Positions 63,466 to 64,000 of a DNA stretch of 64,000 nt are shown here, one piece after another. Both the position numbers and the translations under genes were made by a program. Origin of the DNA: Rhizobium deserti (GTDB lineage Bacteria > Pseudomonadota > Alphaproteobacteria > Rhizobiales > Rhizobiaceae). Under the pieces are notes generated by a model. It saw only the letters and a program-made list of their open reading frames with translations. It did not search any database and was not told the DNA's origin. The stretch is taken from assembly GCF_004358025.1 (NCBI RefSeq), contig NZ_SMTL01000001.1:744001-808000 (forward strand), written 5' to 3'. The stretch's first letter is position 1, and the number at the start of each line of letters is the position of its first letter.

Positions 63466-63700
63466 TCGAATTCTCCGGTCGAGTACGGTAAGATCGCAAG
63501 GAACCTAGAGCCTCCTGCGTAAGCCCAATAGGCTATTCTGCGAAGCCGGATTTGTCGTTTCCGACATAGTCAGTGTTCGGTTCGCGCCACTTGGGAGATT
63601 GACTGACCGAAGGAACCGACTTTATCCGAGGGCGCCCGAAACTTGTTTCACAAACCTCGCGTATCATCTGCATGACCGCCAGCGAACAGGGATTGGCACA

Positions 63701-63967
63701 ATGACAAGCGTTCAGAAATTTGACCACTTGGTCGGCAGCGTCCTGAGCATGGTCCGTGACGCGACGCCGAGAAAGACGATCGAATTCGGCGTCATCCATG
63801 GCTTCTGCCGTGAATTTGCCGAAGAGCTGGCTCCTGACCTAGTCGATATCCTGAACAGGGTCGAAGGGCTGGAAAGCCTCGTGCCTGCGCTTGAACGGCG
63901 ACCGGATCTCGTGGTCGCCGCGTCAGAAGAAAAGTCGCTCTGGTATTTCGTGCGGGAAAAGTACTGA
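63701..63967 (+). CDS. Small protein of unknown function
   Basis: An 88-residue soluble, helical product (FDHLVGSVLSMVRDATPRKT; IHGFCREFAEELAPDLVDIL) that I do not recognise. It starts at ATG 63701, with AGGGATTGGCACA upstream, and ends 33 bp before the window edge. It is divergent from the dehydrogenase gene across 235 bp with no other gene. A longer frame upstream has no ribosome site. Its own neighbours on the right are outside the window. Confidence 0.6.
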   Translation: MTSVQKFDHLVGSVLSMVRDATPRKTIEFGVIHGFCREFAEELAPDLVDILNRVEGLESLVPALERRPDLVVAASEEKSLWYFVREKY

Positions 63968-64000
63968 AGCCTCAGGCGTCCAAGAACGACGCCGTCAGGG

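Noticed and set aside
63972..64000. Possible C-terminus of a leftward gene entering the window (frame reading LTASFLDA then stop)
   Set aside because: Only eight or nine codons are visible, which is too short to support.

Overview
The window looks like a GC-rich alphaproteobacterial chromosome, most likely Rhizobiaceae (Rhizobium/Agrobacterium/Neorhizobium type). The best evidence is the right-hand 14 kb: a livHMGF-DUF6867-livJ branched-chain amino-acid transport operon, a GcvT-type dimethylglycine/sarcosine dehydrogenase-like gene, a permease-fused hybrid histidine kinase with its response regulator, and an LpxO-like hydroxylase. No rRNA, tRNA or CRISPR array was seen.

Layout. (1) 1-27.7 kb is a chain of small detoxification/efflux modules. 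Most pair a regulator with a divergent target: GlxA-family AraC regulators (three), LysR (three), MarR (two), TetR (two) and AraC (one), next to short-chain dehydrogenases, alpha/beta hydrolases, a glutathione transferase, an MBL hydrolase, a catalase, an MFS exporter and an RND exporter operon led by a ketoacyl synthase. Palindromic operator candidates can be read in several of the divergent gaps. (2) 28.0-38.2 kb is one leftward, translationally coupled five-gene operon that looks like a composite anti-phage system: SIR2-like NADase, a small ABC-3C-like middle component, a zinc-hook SMC/Rad50-like ATPase, an Mrr-nuclease/nSTAND3 NTPase and a Cap4(DUF4297)-like nuclease/nSTAND3 NTPase of about 1350 residues. 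This is the best candidate for an undescribed system. (3) 38.7-49.4 kb holds a small EF-hand gene and a Tn7-like transposition module (tnsA, tnsB, tnsC/tniB, tniQ, all leftward). On the other side of tnsA are a HARE-HTH-like protein, a soluble FtsH-like AAA+ zinc protease and a divergent double-HTH XRE regulator. An AT-rich gap at 49.0-49.4 kb then carries repeated ~20-bp motifs resembling an array of TnsB binding sites. (4) 49.4-64 kb is core metabolism and signalling.

How the parts may fit together. The repeat array abuts the 3' end of the LpxO-like gene, as the right end of Tn7 abuts glmS. A partial copy of that gene's 3' end sits inside the array. I infer that a Tn7-like element uses this gene's 3' end as its attachment site and that the defence operon may be its cargo. 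The opposite transposon end was not found, so the limits of the element, and whether it includes the defence operon, are open. All functional calls are from motif reading of translated sequence; no database search was run.
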